A stretch of DNA of 25,203 bases from the NCBI GenBank assembly GCA_045538895.1, contig JAZQEH010000067.1, forward strand, positions 1 through 25,203. Reading direction: 5' to 3'. The position numbers and the translations under genes were made by a program. This document shows positions 1 through 7,631 of this stretch, one piece after another. This stretch comes from UMGS902 sp045538895. GTDB taxonomy: Bacteria > Bacillota > Clostridia > Oscillospirales > CAG-272. The stretch's first letter is position 1, and the number at the start of each line of letters is the position of its first letter. The notes under the pieces are model-generated. The model did no database searches, was not told the origin of the DNA, and saw only the letters and a program-made list of their open reading frames with translations.

Positions 1-163
1 GTTTAGGGTAACGACGTCAGAACCTTTTAAGGAAAGGTTCCGACACCTCCAAACCTTTTTGTAAAAAAATATTGTCTGTAGCCACGGCTACTTATTAAAT
101 ATTTTACAGTTTTTCTTTGGTTCTTTCTTTTTAAGAAAGAATACCTTCGTTACTCCCATAAAC
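1..163. repeat. Palindromic MITE-like intergenic element
   Basis: The ends form imperfect terminal inverted repeats. GTTTA (1-5) pairs with TAAAC (159-163) and GTAACGA (8-14) pairs with TCGTTAC (147-153). Three internal hairpins follow in order: GAACCTTT/AAAGGTTC (20-27 with 33-40), a central arm with GTAGCC/GGCTAC (78-83 with 86-91) extended by GTAAAA...TTTTAC, and TTCTTTCTT/AAGAAAGAA (121-129 with 133-141). The symmetry centre near 84.5 nearly matches the midpoint of the ends. It has no coding potential. It could be a miniature inverted-repeat element or a structured RNA; the left boundary may extend past the window. Confidence 0.55.
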
Positions 164-183
164 ATTAATTTAAATTACCAAGC

Positions 184-214
184 AAAAAGCCGAGTTTTAA
201 AAACTCGGCTTTTT
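184..214 (-). terminator. Intrinsic terminator of the serine hydrolase operon
   Basis: Stem GCCGAGTTTT/AAAACTCGGC (189-198 with 200-209) is flanked by A5 on the left and T5 on the right, so it reads as a rho-independent terminator on either strand. It lies 4 nt past the stop codon of the minus-strand hydrolase gene. Confidence 0.85.
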
Positions 215-217
215 ATA

Positions 218-1300
218 TTAAATTACTGCTTCTTCAAACATAAGCGTACTGCGTGAATTCAGCGACATATCAAAAAACGAATTTTTGAGAAAAACTGCCG
301 CAAAGCCTTTGGTTGTATCAAGCAAAAGATGCGTGCCGTATGCACCGTGACTGAACGCCGTGCCTTTTGGCAAGCGGTGTGAGCCGCTTATAACAAAGCA
401 GCCAAGACCGTTATTCTCTCCGCGCACAAGACCGTCGGTACCGTCCTTAAGTGCAGGAGAAGTCATGAGTGCAATCAAATCCTTATTAAGCACGCCCTCT
501 CCGCCATGGAGAAGCATCTTGCAGAATATAAGCATATCGCTCATCGAACTGATAAGCGATGCTCCGCCTGCCTCATAGCTGCGAGGCATGCCACGGTAAA
601 GCGTACCTTTAAAATCGGTTTCCATATCCTCGCCACGCACACGGCGGTGCATCGGCACAAGCCGTGCATACTGCTCGTCGGTCGGTTGGAACGTGGTATC
701 ACGCATGCCGAGCGGCACAAAAATCTCATTTGTAAGATACTCGTTAAAACTCTTGCCGCTTGCAAGCTCGACTATCCTTGCAAGCACGTCATAACCAGCA
801 AAGCCGCTATAAGCCGCCTTTGTACCCGGCTCAAACGCAAGGTGAAAATTCTTTGCGTAGTAATCGGTAACACGCTCAAGGCTCACCTTTTCCTCGGTGG
901 GCATAACCGTATACTCACGGTTGCCGACCTCGTCTGCCCCAAGCCCTGCCGTATGCGTAAGCAGGTCAAACAGCGTTATCTCACGCTGCGGCATAGAAAC
1001 AGAGTATACTCTGCCGTCAGGAGCAATTCTGCCAACAGACAACCGCTTGTACTGCGGCAGATATACCGAAACGTTATCGTAAATATTGATTTTTCCCTCA
1101 CCGTGAAGCTTCATAACGGCGGTGGCTGTAAAAATCTTGGTTACCGAAGCAAGACGGTACAAACTGTTTTCGTTAAAACGTGAGTCGCCAAAGCTTTCAT
1201 TAAACACTATCTCACCGTTTTTTATAACCGCCGCAGCACCGCCAAAGCACTCTTTTTTTTCGAGCTGGTCACGAAACAGTGCTCTTAATTTGTTTTCCAT
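218..1300 (-). CDS. Beta-lactamase-family serine hydrolase (class C/esterase-like)
   Basis: A 360-residue protein of the beta-lactamase/PBP4*-type serine hydrolase family (PF00144), which includes D-aminopeptidases, carboxypeptidases and carboxylesterases. The SxxK nucleophile motif is S52-V-T-K55. The second motif is Y164-S-G166, where the family usually has YxN. A late HGAYGT segment sits where the third (HxG-like) motif is expected. There is no signal peptide, so it is probably cytoplasmic. The start at 1300 lies inside the last 32 nt of the upstream acyltransferase gene and has GGAG ten bases before it, which implies translational coupling. It is the last gene of the perR-like/acyltransferase/hydrolase operon and is followed by an intrinsic terminator. 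Family assignment is firm; the substrate is unknown, and an esterase removing an acyl group is one possibility given its neighbour. Confidence 0.85.
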   Translation of the reverse strand: MENKLRALFRDQLEKKECFGGAAAVIKNGEIVFNESFGDSRFNENSLYRLASVTKIFTATAVMKLHGEGKINIYDNVSVYLPQYKRLSVGRIAPDGRVYSVSMPQREITLFDLLTHTAGLGADEVGNREYTVMPTEEKVSLERVTDYYAKNFHLAFEPGTKAAYSGFAGYDVLARIVELASGKSFNEYLTNEIFVPLGMRDTTFQPTDEQYARLVPMHRRVRGEDMETDFKGTLYRGMPRSYEAGGASLISSMSDMLIFCKMLLHGGEGVLNKDLIALMTSPALKDGTDGLVRGENNGLGCFVISGSHRLPKGTAFSHGAYGTHLLLDTTKGFAAVFLKNSFFDMSLNSRSTLMFEEAVI

Positions 1301-2294
1301 TTTTAATTTTCTCCGTTAAAGCCGTGTAGCCCATACTGAATACAAGCGTTGCCGCATATGCAAACACAAACCTGAATACAAGTGCACCTGACATACTTGT
1401 GATACCGAAACGAGGTGCAATAGCATTAGCAATATAAATGAATAATACGTGTGATAGGTATATCAGATAGGATGAACGGTCAAGCAATGCAAACGCCTTT
1501 GGCAGCTCCCTGCCCTTTGCCACAATGACAAAAAATCCAAGGAAGAAAAAGATTGCGGAAATACAGTAAAGCAGGTGTACGACCTCGATGTACTTGAACG
1601 TTATGCCGTGTACCTGTGCACGGTATGTAAAGAACATATCGCCGAAAGCGAATACCGCAAACACAAGGGCAACCAATGCAAAATACTTTTTCAAAGCGGC
1701 ACACACTTTTTCATAATTTCTTCCAACTGCCGCACCAAGCACAAAATAGCAGAGGTATGCAGGCAGCACACGGTCATCGTACTGAAAGAACACGTACTGC
1801 TTGAAAAATGCGGTGAACAAAACGGATACTATGCAAAGCACCGCCGTGTTCACACGGTTAAACAGCCACTTAAAAATCGGCATATTGAGGTAGAACTGCA
1901 TAATTATTACAATAAAATAAAAATGCGAGCATACCGTACCGAAAATCAGGTATTCACCAAGCGAACCGAATGAAAACTTGTATCCGTAGGTCATTATAAA
2001 ATACGCATAGTAAATGACAACCCAGATTACATACGGAATTATAATTTTCTTATATCTGCCGTATAAAAACTGCTCATAGTTGATCACGCGTGCCGATGAA
2101 AACAGTTTGAGTGCTGAAAGAAAAATGAATCCCTGAACCACAAACTGAAGCAGTCGCCACGGTGTGAGCATGAAAGCATACTGAAGTGTTAAACGGTCCA
2201 TGTCGGTTATCGTCCATGAGATAACATGCACAAGTACAACCGAAAGACACATTAAAATATTAAGCCATGAAAGCTCACTCTTGCGTTTTGTCAT
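1269..2294 (-). CDS. Membrane acyltransferase, acyltransferase-3 (OafA/WecH-like) family
   Basis: A 341-residue polytopic membrane protein of the acyltransferase-3 family (PF01757), which moves acyl groups, often acetyl, onto extracytoplasmic sugars or peptidoglycan. The N-terminus has the family signature: a short basic lead, then WLNIL and a first membrane helix with H23 in VLVHV, the conserved histidine position. About ten hydrophobic helices follow, and the C-terminus is short and basic. It starts 3 nt after the stop of the PerR-like regulator and overlaps the serine hydrolase by 32 nt, so all three are surely one transcript. The acceptor cannot be told from sequence. Pairing with a hydrolase suggests a surface modification and its removal, but that is inference. 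Confidence 0.85.
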   Translation of the reverse strand: MTKRKSELSWLNILMCLSVVLVHVISWTITDMDRLTLQYAFMLTPWRLLQFVVQGFIFLSALKLFSSARVINYEQFLYGRYKKIIIPYVIWVVIYYAYFIMTYGYKFSFGSLGEYLIFGTVCSHFYFIVIIMQFYLNMPIFKWLFNRVNTAVLCIVSVLFTAFFKQYVFFQYDDRVLPAYLCYFVLGAAVGRNYEKVCAALKKYFALVALVFAVFAFGDMFFTYRAQVHGITFKYIEVVHLLYCISAIFFFLGFFVIVAKGRELPKAFALLDRSSYLIYLSHVLFIYIANAIAPRFGITSMSGALVFRFVFAYAATLVFSMGYTALTEKIKNGKQIKSTVS

Positions 2295-2297
2295 GTC

Positions 2298-2660
2298 TTA
2301 TACCGCACATTCACTGCAAACGCCACGTAACGTTAAAGTGTAAGATGAGAGTTTTTGCCCCGTTGCCGTTTCTATTGTGTTTTTCAGGTCACCGCACCAT
2401 ATATCCATTACCTTGCCGCATTTTTCACAACAAAGATGCTCATGGCACTCCGTGCATCCGTCATAACGGTCGGGAGCGTTGGGTATCTCAATTTTGCGTA
2501 CAACACCGTCATTTACAAGCTGGGCTAAATTGCGGTATACCGTACCCATTGCAATCTGCGGCATTTTTGCTTTTGCCGCAATGTATATCTCTTCCGCAGT
2601 CATGTGCGAACAAGTAGCAGTAACGACCTCAAGCACGAGTGATTTTTGCTTTGTGTTCAT
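2298..2660 (-). CDS. Short PerR-like Fur-family metalloregulator
   Basis: A Fur-family (PF01475) regulator of 120 residues. The frame is open upstream to 2735, but the start at 2660 is chosen because GGAGGT (2665-2670) sits 4 nt before it and the promoter and operator lie further upstream. Structural zinc cysteines are C78/C81 and C115/C118. Compared with B. subtilis PerR from memory, all five regulatory metal ligands have a counterpart: H19, D67, H73, H75 and D86, the last being Asp as in PerR rather than Glu as in Fur. The winged-helix core is present (TVYRNLAQL at 40-48), but the first helix of full-length PerR (about 145 residues) is missing. It is first in the operon and probably represses it through the palindrome at 2679-2697. 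Role as peroxide or metal sensor is inferred. Confidence 0.85.
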   Translation of the reverse strand: MNTKQKSLVLEVVTATCSHMTAEEIYIAAKAKMPQIAMGTVYRNLAQLVNDGVVRKIEIPNAPDRYDGCTECHEHLCCEKCGKVMDIWCGDLKNTIETATGQKLSSYTLTLRGVCSECAV

Positions 2661-2678
2661 ATTTACCTCCAAAATGAT

Positions 2679-2697
2679 ATTAAGAATACTTCTTAAT
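2679..2697. promoter_or_regulatory. Palindromic operator, probable Fur/PerR box
   Basis: ATTAAGAATACTTCTTAAT is an 8-3-8 perfect-arm palindrome directly downstream of the -10 box of the regulator's promoter, so it overlaps the expected transcription start. Its size and AT-rich arms suit a Fur-family dimer, and it resembles the PerR consensus TTATAATnATTATAA only partly. Autoregulation is the natural reading. Confidence 0.7.
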
Positions 2698-2700
2698 CCT

Positions 2701-2729
2701 ATTATACCATCTGCCCAAAGGAAAATCAA
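2701..2729 (-). promoter_or_regulatory. Sigma-A promoter of the PerR-like operon
   Basis: On the minus strand, TTGATT (2724-2729) is separated by exactly 17 nt from TATAAT (2701-2706). The start of transcription would fall within or next to the palindrome at 2679-2697. Confidence 0.8.
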
Positions 2730-2746
2730 TAGCAAATTTATTTAGG

Positions 2747-2775
2747 TTGACATTCTCGTATAAAAATGGTATTAT
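2747..2775 (+). promoter_or_regulatory. Sigma-A promoter of the acyl synthetase gene
   Basis: A perfect TTGACA (2747-2752), a 17-nt spacer and TATTAT (2770-2775) form one of the strongest promoters in the window. It is divergent from the PerR-like operon promoter, with 17 nt between the two -35 boxes. Confidence 0.85.
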
Positions 2776-2792
2776 TTCATTATATGATACCA
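2767..2792. promoter_or_regulatory. Inverted repeat over the -10 box, possible operator
   Basis: TGGTATTAT (2767-2775) and ATGATACCA (2784-2792) are inverted copies with one mismatch around an 8-nt spacer. The left arm contains the whole -10 box, so a bound protein would block this promoter. The sequence differs from the PerR-like palindrome, so a second regulator is implied. Confidence 0.5.
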
Positions 2793-2811
2793 TGAAAAAA
2801 GGAAGATGATC

Positions 2812-4494
2812 ATGAGAAAAGGAACACGTAAGTTTACCAGAATAAATAATCTCAAAGACCAGGTGAGAGTATACGAAACACACGGCAACAAGGTCGCCTT
2901 TGACTATTTCAACAAGACAGGCGACGTTCTTAAAATGACATACGCCGAGTATGCAGAAAATATCCGTGCTTTTGCCGCAGGACTAAGTGAACTTGGCAAA
3001 AAAGGCTCACGAATTGCAATTATCGGCGAAACTTCACCGTTCTGGCATATTGCATACCATGCAACAGTTTGCTCGGGCGGCGTTGCAGTTCCGCTTGACA
3101 AGGAGCTTGCTATTGCCGAAATTGAAAACTTTTTGATTCGCAGCGGTGCAAACGTAATCGTTTTTTCGACCGCGTTTGCGGCAAAATTCAGTGAAATGGC
3201 GGCAGCTCACCCCGAAATCCTCTTCATCCCTATTGGCGAGTGTGAGAACGGCGAGATTTACGGCCCCTCTATGGAAGAGGTTATCGAGCTTGGCAAGGAC
3301 AAGCCCGATGCATTTGACGAAGACAGCGACATTGACAGAATGGCTGTTATGCTATTCACCTCGGGTACAACAGGCACTAGCAAATGCGTTATGCTCTCGG
3401 AAAAGAACGTTTGCGCTGCGGTTAATGCCGCTTGCGACTCGGTTTACTTCTTCCCGAATGACGTGCTTCTCTCCGTGCTTCCCGTACACCATACATACGA
3501 GCTCTGCTGCACGATCGCAGGCATGAACTACGGTATGGAGGTTGCAATCAACGACTCCCTCCGCCACGTTCTCCGCAACATCAACAAATTTAAGCCCACC
3601 GCACTCGTGCTTGTCCCCCTCTTTGTAAACACAATGGAAAAGCGTATCTGGGACGAGCTTCGCAAAAAGAAGCTTGACGGCACCATGCGTAAGCTTATGA
3701 ACGCCTCCGACAAACTGCGTAAATTCGGCCTTGATGCACGCAGACTTCTGTTTGCGGCGGTTATCAACTCATTCGGCGGCAGACTCAAGAAAATCATCTG
3801 CGGCGGTGCTCCGCTCAATCAGGACGTTGCCAACACCTTCCGCTCCCTCGGTATCGAGATATGGGAGGGATACGGCATTACCGAATGTGCCCCTCTTGTA
3901 GCAGTTGACGTTTATTACGATCCGAAGCCCGGCTCTGTAGGCACACCCGTTTCATGCTGTACAGTCCGCATTGACGGCAACATGGAGGAAAGCGGCGAAA
4001 AGATTATCGGCGAGATTTTGGTTAAGGGCGACAACGTTATGCTTGGCTACTACGGTGACGAAGAAGCTACAAAGGCTGTATTCACCGAGGACGGCTATTT
4101 CCGCACGGGCGACGTTGGATATATGGATAAGGACGGCTATCTCTTTGTAACCGGCAGAGAAAAATCCGTTATCGTGCTTGAAAACGGCAAAAACGTATTC
4201 CCCGAGGAAATTGAAGAATACCTTGAGCCGCTTGACTTTATTGCTGAATGTGTGGTTGTGGGAAGAAAAGCCGAAAAATCGGACAGTATCATTCTCACCG
4301 CTATAATTTACCCCGACATGACAAAGTTCCCCGAGGGCACAAGTAAGGAAGAAGTTTACGACGTGTGCAAGAAGAAGATTGCAGAAATCAACCGCAAACT
4401 TGTAAGCTATAAGCACATCCGTGATATTGAGATCCGTGACACCGAGTTTGAAAAAACAACTACAAGAAAAATCAGAAGAAACTTGGTTAAATAA
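2812..4494 (+). CDS. AMP-forming long-chain acyl-CoA/acyl-ACP synthetase
   Basis: A 560-residue adenylate-forming enzyme (PF00501) that activates a fatty acid as acyl-AMP and passes it to CoA or an acyl carrier protein in the cytoplasm. Motifs are in order: P-loop TSGTTGTSK (183-191), YGITE (354-358), TGD (432-434), GREK (448-451) and the C-terminal lysine near 553. An ATG at 2806 is also in frame, but it abuts the GGAAG Shine-Dalgarno sequence. The ATG at 2812 gives a 6-nt spacing and is preferred. It has its own strong promoter and a terminator, so it is monocistronic. Specificity is not readable; long-chain fatty acid recycling is the usual role of this length class. Confidence 0.88.
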   Translation: MRKGTRKFTRINNLKDQVRVYETHGNKVAFDYFNKTGDVLKMTYAEYAENIRAFAAGLSELGKKGSRIAIIGETSPFWHIAYHATVCSGGVAVPLDKELAIAEIENFLIRSGANVIVFSTAFAAKFSEMAAAHPEILFIPIGECENGEIYGPSMEEVIELGKDKPDAFDEDSDIDRMAVMLFTSGTTGTSKCVMLSEKNVCAAVNAACDSVYFFPNDVLLSVLPVHHTYELCCTIAGMNYGMEVAINDSLRHVLRNINKFKPTALVLVPLFVNTMEKRIWDELRKKKLDGTMRKLMNASDKLRKFGLDARRLLFAAVINSFGGRLKKIICGGAPLNQDVANTFRSLGIEIWEGYGITECAPLVAVDVYYDPKPGSVGTPVSCCTVRIDGNMEESGEKIIGEILVKGDNVMLGYYGDEEATKAVFTEDGYFRTGDVGYMDKDGYLFVTGREKSVIVLENGKNVFPEEIEEYLEPLDFIAECVVVGRKAEKSDSIILTAIIYPDMTKFPEGTSKEEVYDVCKKKIAEINRKLVSYKHIRDIEIRDTEFEKTTTRKIRRNLVK

Positions 4495-4501
4495 ACGTAA
4501 A

Positions 4502-4529
4502 GGCACCCTTTTTAAAGGGTGCCTTGTTT
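4502..4529 (+). terminator. Intrinsic terminator after the acyl synthetase
   Basis: A perfect 10-bp stem GGCACCCTTT/AAAGGGTGCC (4502-4511 with 4514-4523) with a 2-nt loop is followed by TTGTTT. It lies between converging genes. The T-tract is short, so its strength is uncertain. Confidence 0.75.
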
Positions 4530-4536
4530 GCTGAAT

Positions 4537-5352
4537 TCATACCTCGCCGCAGAATACGGTTTCGCATTTTGCACAAAGCGATGCCCTATTACCTGCAAGC
4601 TCAACGCAAAAACTGCCGCAAGGCGTTTTTACCATTACTCTGGGCATGTCAACCAGTTCATACTCCGCCGCAGCATATGCACACAGTACCGCGCCCTCTC
4701 CGATTGCACCGATTTCGCCTACCCTACAACGCCATGACCGCATCGAAAGTGCGTTATCACCCGATATTGCGGCAAAATGAAGATCCATGCTCTCGCCGTA
4801 AAACAGAACCTCCTCAAGTCGGTGGCATACACTTTGCATGTTAAGCGAGCGGAGTGCTGCACAGCTTTCAAGCATAAACACCGCATGCGAAGTGCAAAGC
4901 TCATACACGCTTACACGGGGGTGTGCAATGCAGGCACGAAGCACCTCACCGCGAATACCGTGATAATACTTGATCTGCTCCATAGGTTTCGGTATAAGCG
5001 GCGGCATATCTATCCACGCACACAGCACCCGCCCGCCCATAACCGATAGCCGCACCGTGTACTCAATACCGCCAAAATAAATATTGAAGCGTTTTTTCTT
5101 GCTCACGTTATCGTACAGGAACTTTGCAGTCGCTATCACCGCAGTGCTGCCGTAAAAGCTCTCCTCTCCGTTTGAAAGCACCAGCCTTATTTCGGCATCA
5201 CATTTGTCGCCGAGTGAAACGGCAATAAAACCGTCTGCACCTATCCCCACCCGGCGGTCAAGCAGCCTTTTTGCAAAGTCCCCCATCTCCCCGACGCTTT
5301 CTGCACATATAAGATAATCGCTTCCTGCGGTATGTATTTTTGTAAACTTCAT
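4537..5352 (-). CDS. Diaminopimelate epimerase-like protein with lost catalytic motifs
   Basis: A 271-residue protein with the DapF fold signature, seen best in DRRVGIGADG (32-41). True DapF interconverts LL- and meso-diaminopimelate with two cysteines. Here the first active-site block, normally CGNG, reads YGST (Tyr67 replaces the cysteine). The second, normally ER...ACGTG, reads EI...LCAYA, so C224 remains but its arginine and glycine-threonine loop are gone. The first substrate motif GND(F) reads GSD(Y). The chain is full length (DapF is about 270-280) and has no stops, and it starts with a strong GGGGGAG ribosome-binding site, so it looks expressed rather than decayed. It is unlikely to be an epimerase and may bind an amino acid or have a new activity. 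Confidence 0.75.
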   Translation of the reverse strand: MKFTKIHTAGSDYLICAESVGEMGDFAKRLLDRRVGIGADGFIAVSLGDKCDAEIRLVLSNGEESFYGSTAVIATAKFLYDNVSKKKRFNIYFGGIEYTVRLSVMGGRVLCAWIDMPPLIPKPMEQIKYYHGIRGEVLRACIAHPRVSVYELCTSHAVFMLESCAALRSLNMQSVCHRLEEVLFYGESMDLHFAAISGDNALSMRSWRCRVGEIGAIGEGAVLCAYAAAEYELVDMPRVMVKTPCGSFCVELAGNRASLCAKCETVFCGEV

Positions 5353-5365
5353 ATATCTCCCCCTC

Positions 5366-5383
5366 TCACATAATTATATGTGA
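5366..5383 (-). promoter_or_regulatory. Inverted repeat holding the -10 box of the DapF-like gene
   Basis: TCACATA (5366-5372) and TATGTGA (5377-5383) are perfect inverted arms around ATTA. Read on the minus strand they enclose TATAAT (5373-5378), the only good -10 box before the DapF-like gene. I see no matching -35 box, so the promoter may need an activator or the repeat may be an operator. Confidence 0.45.
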
Positions 5384-5412
5384 CAAGCGTTTGATAAATT
5401 TCCTTTTACGTA

Positions 5413-5441
5413 TTTACATTCGGCTTTACCGATGGTATAAT
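5413..5441 (+). promoter_or_regulatory. Sigma-A promoter of the DUF554 gene
   Basis: TTTACA (5413-5418), a 17-nt spacer and TATAAT (5436-5441) lie 32 nt before the start codon. Confidence 0.8.
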
Positions 5442-5473
5442 TCTTTTATCAATTTTACTTAACAAGAGGCATT

Positions 5474-6202
5474 ATGGCACTTTCAGGAACGTTAATCAAC
5501 AGTATACTTATAATAATCGGCACAGTGGCAGGACTGCTGTTTAAAAAAATCTTACCGCAAAAATTAAAGGACACGCTGCTTCAGGCAGTGGGACTTATCG
5601 TAATATTTGTAGGTGTCGGCGGTGCGGTCAGTGCAACTCTCACGTATGAAGACGGTGTTTTTGGAACAAAGGACACGCTTTTAATGATAATTTCGATGGT
5701 TTTAGGCACTGTTTGCGGCGAGCTTATCGACATTGAAAAACAGCTTGACCGTCTTGGTGCGTTCTGCCAGCGAAAACTGATTAAAAACGACTCAAAATCA
5801 ACCTTTGCCGAGGGTATGGTAACCGCTTCGCTCATCTTTGTTGTGGGAGCCATGGCGGTTGTAGGTGCCCTTGACAACGGTATCCGAGGCGACAATTCAA
5901 CCCTCGTTGCCAAAGGCGTTATCGACTGCATTACGGCAATGGTGCTTGCATCAACGCTCGGCGTTGGTGTTATGTTCTCCGCCGTTCCTGTTTTTCTCTA
6001 TCAGGGTGCAATCGCTCTGCTCGGCGTTTACATCGAGCCGTATCTCACAAGTGCGGTAATATCGCAGATGTCTTTCACAGGTTCGATTCTAATTTTCGCA
6101 ATAGGCGTAAACATGTTCGGCATTATAAAAATCAAGGTCGGCAATATGCTCCCTGCAATTTTCATGCCCATCGTATTTGATTTGCTATCGAGAATATTTT
6201 AA
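5474..6202 (+). CDS. DUF554 family membrane protein (YdfK/YqgA-like)
   Basis: A 242-residue protein of the DUF554 family (PF04474), integral membrane proteins whose transport or other role is not established. The start is typical: a hydrophobic first segment with GTLINSILIIIGTVAGLL, then VGLIVIFVGVGGAV. About six to seven hydrophobic segments are visible, including one around residues 120-135 and a last pair near 195-240. Length equals the family norm. The ribosome-binding site AAGAGG sits 4 nt before the ATG. The gene has its own promoter and ends at a bidirectional terminator, so it looks monocistronic and its neighbours give no hint of its job. Confidence 0.88.
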   Translation: MALSGTLINSILIIIGTVAGLLFKKILPQKLKDTLLQAVGLIVIFVGVGGAVSATLTYEDGVFGTKDTLLMIISMVLGTVCGELIDIEKQLDRLGAFCQRKLIKNDSKSTFAEGMVTASLIFVVGAMAVVGALDNGIRGDNSTLVAKGVIDCITAMVLASTLGVGVMFSAVPVFLYQGAIALLGVYIEPYLTSAVISQMSFTGSILIFAIGVNMFGIIKIKVGNMLPAIFMPIVFDLLSRIF

Positions 6203-6205
6203 ACA

Positions 6206-6239
6206 AAAAACGCATGTCACGTTTGTGACATGCGTTTTT
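6206..6239. terminator. Bidirectional intrinsic terminator
   Basis: A perfect 15-bp stem, with core ACGCATGTCAC/GTGACATGCGT, has A5 and T5 at its outer ends and a GTTT loop (6221-6224). It lies between the converging DUF554 and permease genes and can serve both. Confidence 0.92.
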
Positions 6240-6242
6240 CAA

Positions 6243-7610
6243 TTACAATGTTTTCTTATTCTTCAAATCAACAAGGAAACCAACAAGCATAAATGCTGCA
6301 AATACAATAAGGTAATACAATACTCCGCTATGCGAAGCGGCTGCAGCATATACCATAAACACGCTGCCGATTACTGCAAGTATCGGAATAACAAAGCGTT
6401 TGAAAGCACCGAACTCTTTGGAGTTCTTCATGAAAACAATGTAAATCGGGATGTAGAATGCATACAAAGTGATTATCGGAAGCTCCGATGAGTCAAATCC
6501 GTATGAGCCGAACACACCGAGAAGCTGTGAAGCATAGAAATACAAGAACCAGAAAACTGCAAAGAACAAGCCGCTGAAAGATGAGACAACAGGCATGTTC
6601 AACTTTTCGTTAACGTGTCCGAACACCTTGGGAATAGGACCTCTACCACGTGCCGCAAGAGCATACATTGTTCTTATCGAAGCGAGCATAAGGCCGTTAA
6701 GCGTGCCAAGACACGAAAGTGCAACGAAAAGCTTGAGAATGGTGCCCACCTTGCCGCCAAACACGTTGGTAAACGCCTTGCCCGTACCGATATTTGCATC
6801 TGCAAGGTCGCTGACGGTTGCACCGCCTGCCACACCGAGATTATAAAGCACGCAGATAGCGATGATAATAAGCGAGCCTATGGTAAGTGCAAGCGGAAGA
6901 TTACGCTTTGCATCCTTGATTTCTGCATTGATACTGGTTGCAATAATCCAACCGTCATATGCAAATGCGGTTGCAGTAAGTGCACCGAAGAACAGAACCA
7001 GTCTGCTGTCCTCCTTAACCGATTCAACTGCAAAATTCTCTGCGAGAGTGCCGTTTGAAAGACCTACAATAACACCCACAACGCCCATAAGTACAAGCGG
7101 GATAAGCTTGATGATGGTTACGGAAACCTGAAATTTACCCGCAAGCTTCGGTGCAAAAAGATTGAGCACATAGGTTAAAGCCATGTATGCAAAAGTAGTA
7201 ATGATACATACTTTACCCATAATAGGATTGATTTCAAGACCGAACGCCGCATTTACAAACTCTATCGAGTATCTTGCGGTTACCCACGCAAGTACACCCG
7301 TAATACAGGGCATGTAAACGGTTGCAATAAACCAACCTACGTAATATGCGTAAGTTTTGCCGAGTGTTTCCTCTGCATAGTCAACGATGCCGCTCACCTT
7401 TTCGTATTTCGTTGCCATGAACGAAAAGGCTACTGCACAAACGACCATGATAAGTCCGCCGAATACCCATGCGAGGATACTGGGAACAAGGTCTCCACCC
7501 GTTGCGGTTAAAATGGTTTGCGCTTTAAAGAATATGCCGCTTCCTATAACTATACCTACAACCATTGCAATAGCTGTAAATAAGCCATACTTTTTAGTAA
7601 GTTTCTGCAT
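6243..7610 (-). CDS. APC-superfamily amino acid permease
   Basis: A 455-residue, roughly 12-helix transporter of the amino acid-polyamine-organocation superfamily (PF13520), close in layout to L-amino acid transporters and the SteT serine/threonine exchanger. The unwound first helix carries GIVIGSGIF. The sixth-helix region has AFAYDGW followed by EIKDAKRNLP, both typical. It acts in the cytoplasmic membrane, but the substrate cannot be read. AGGAG lies 6 nt before the ATG. The gene begins 21 nt after the stop of the TIR-Sel1 gene, with no terminator or clear promoter between them, so the two are probably co-transcribed. A bidirectional terminator follows. Confidence 0.88.
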   Translation of the reverse strand: MQKLTKKYGLFTAIAMVVGIVIGSGIFFKAQTILTATGGDLVPSILAWVFGGLIMVVCAVAFSFMATKYEKVSGIVDYAEETLGKTYAYYVGWFIATVYMPCITGVLAWVTARYSIEFVNAAFGLEINPIMGKVCIITTFAYMALTYVLNLFAPKLAGKFQVSVTIIKLIPLVLMGVVGVIVGLSNGTLAENFAVESVKEDSRLVLFFGALTATAFAYDGWIIATSINAEIKDAKRNLPLALTIGSLIIIAICVLYNLGVAGGATVSDLADANIGTGKAFTNVFGGKVGTILKLFVALSCLGTLNGLMLASIRTMYALAARGRGPIPKVFGHVNEKLNMPVVSSFSGLFFAVFWFLYFYASQLLGVFGSYGFDSSELPIITLYAFYIPIYIVFMKNSKEFGAFKRFVIPILAVIGSVFMVYAAAASHSGVLYYLIVFAAFMLVGFLVDLKNKKTL

Positions 7611-7631
7611 ATTAATCTCCTTTTTACTAAA

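Noticed and set aside
506..1183. A 225-codon open frame on the plus strand
   Set aside because: It is a shadow of the serine hydrolase, with basic and cysteine-rich translation and no recognisable domain.
2661..2735. A 25-residue N-terminal extension of the PerR-like protein
   Set aside because: It would include the promoter and operator in the coding sequence, while a GGAGGT site lies just before the ATG at 2660.
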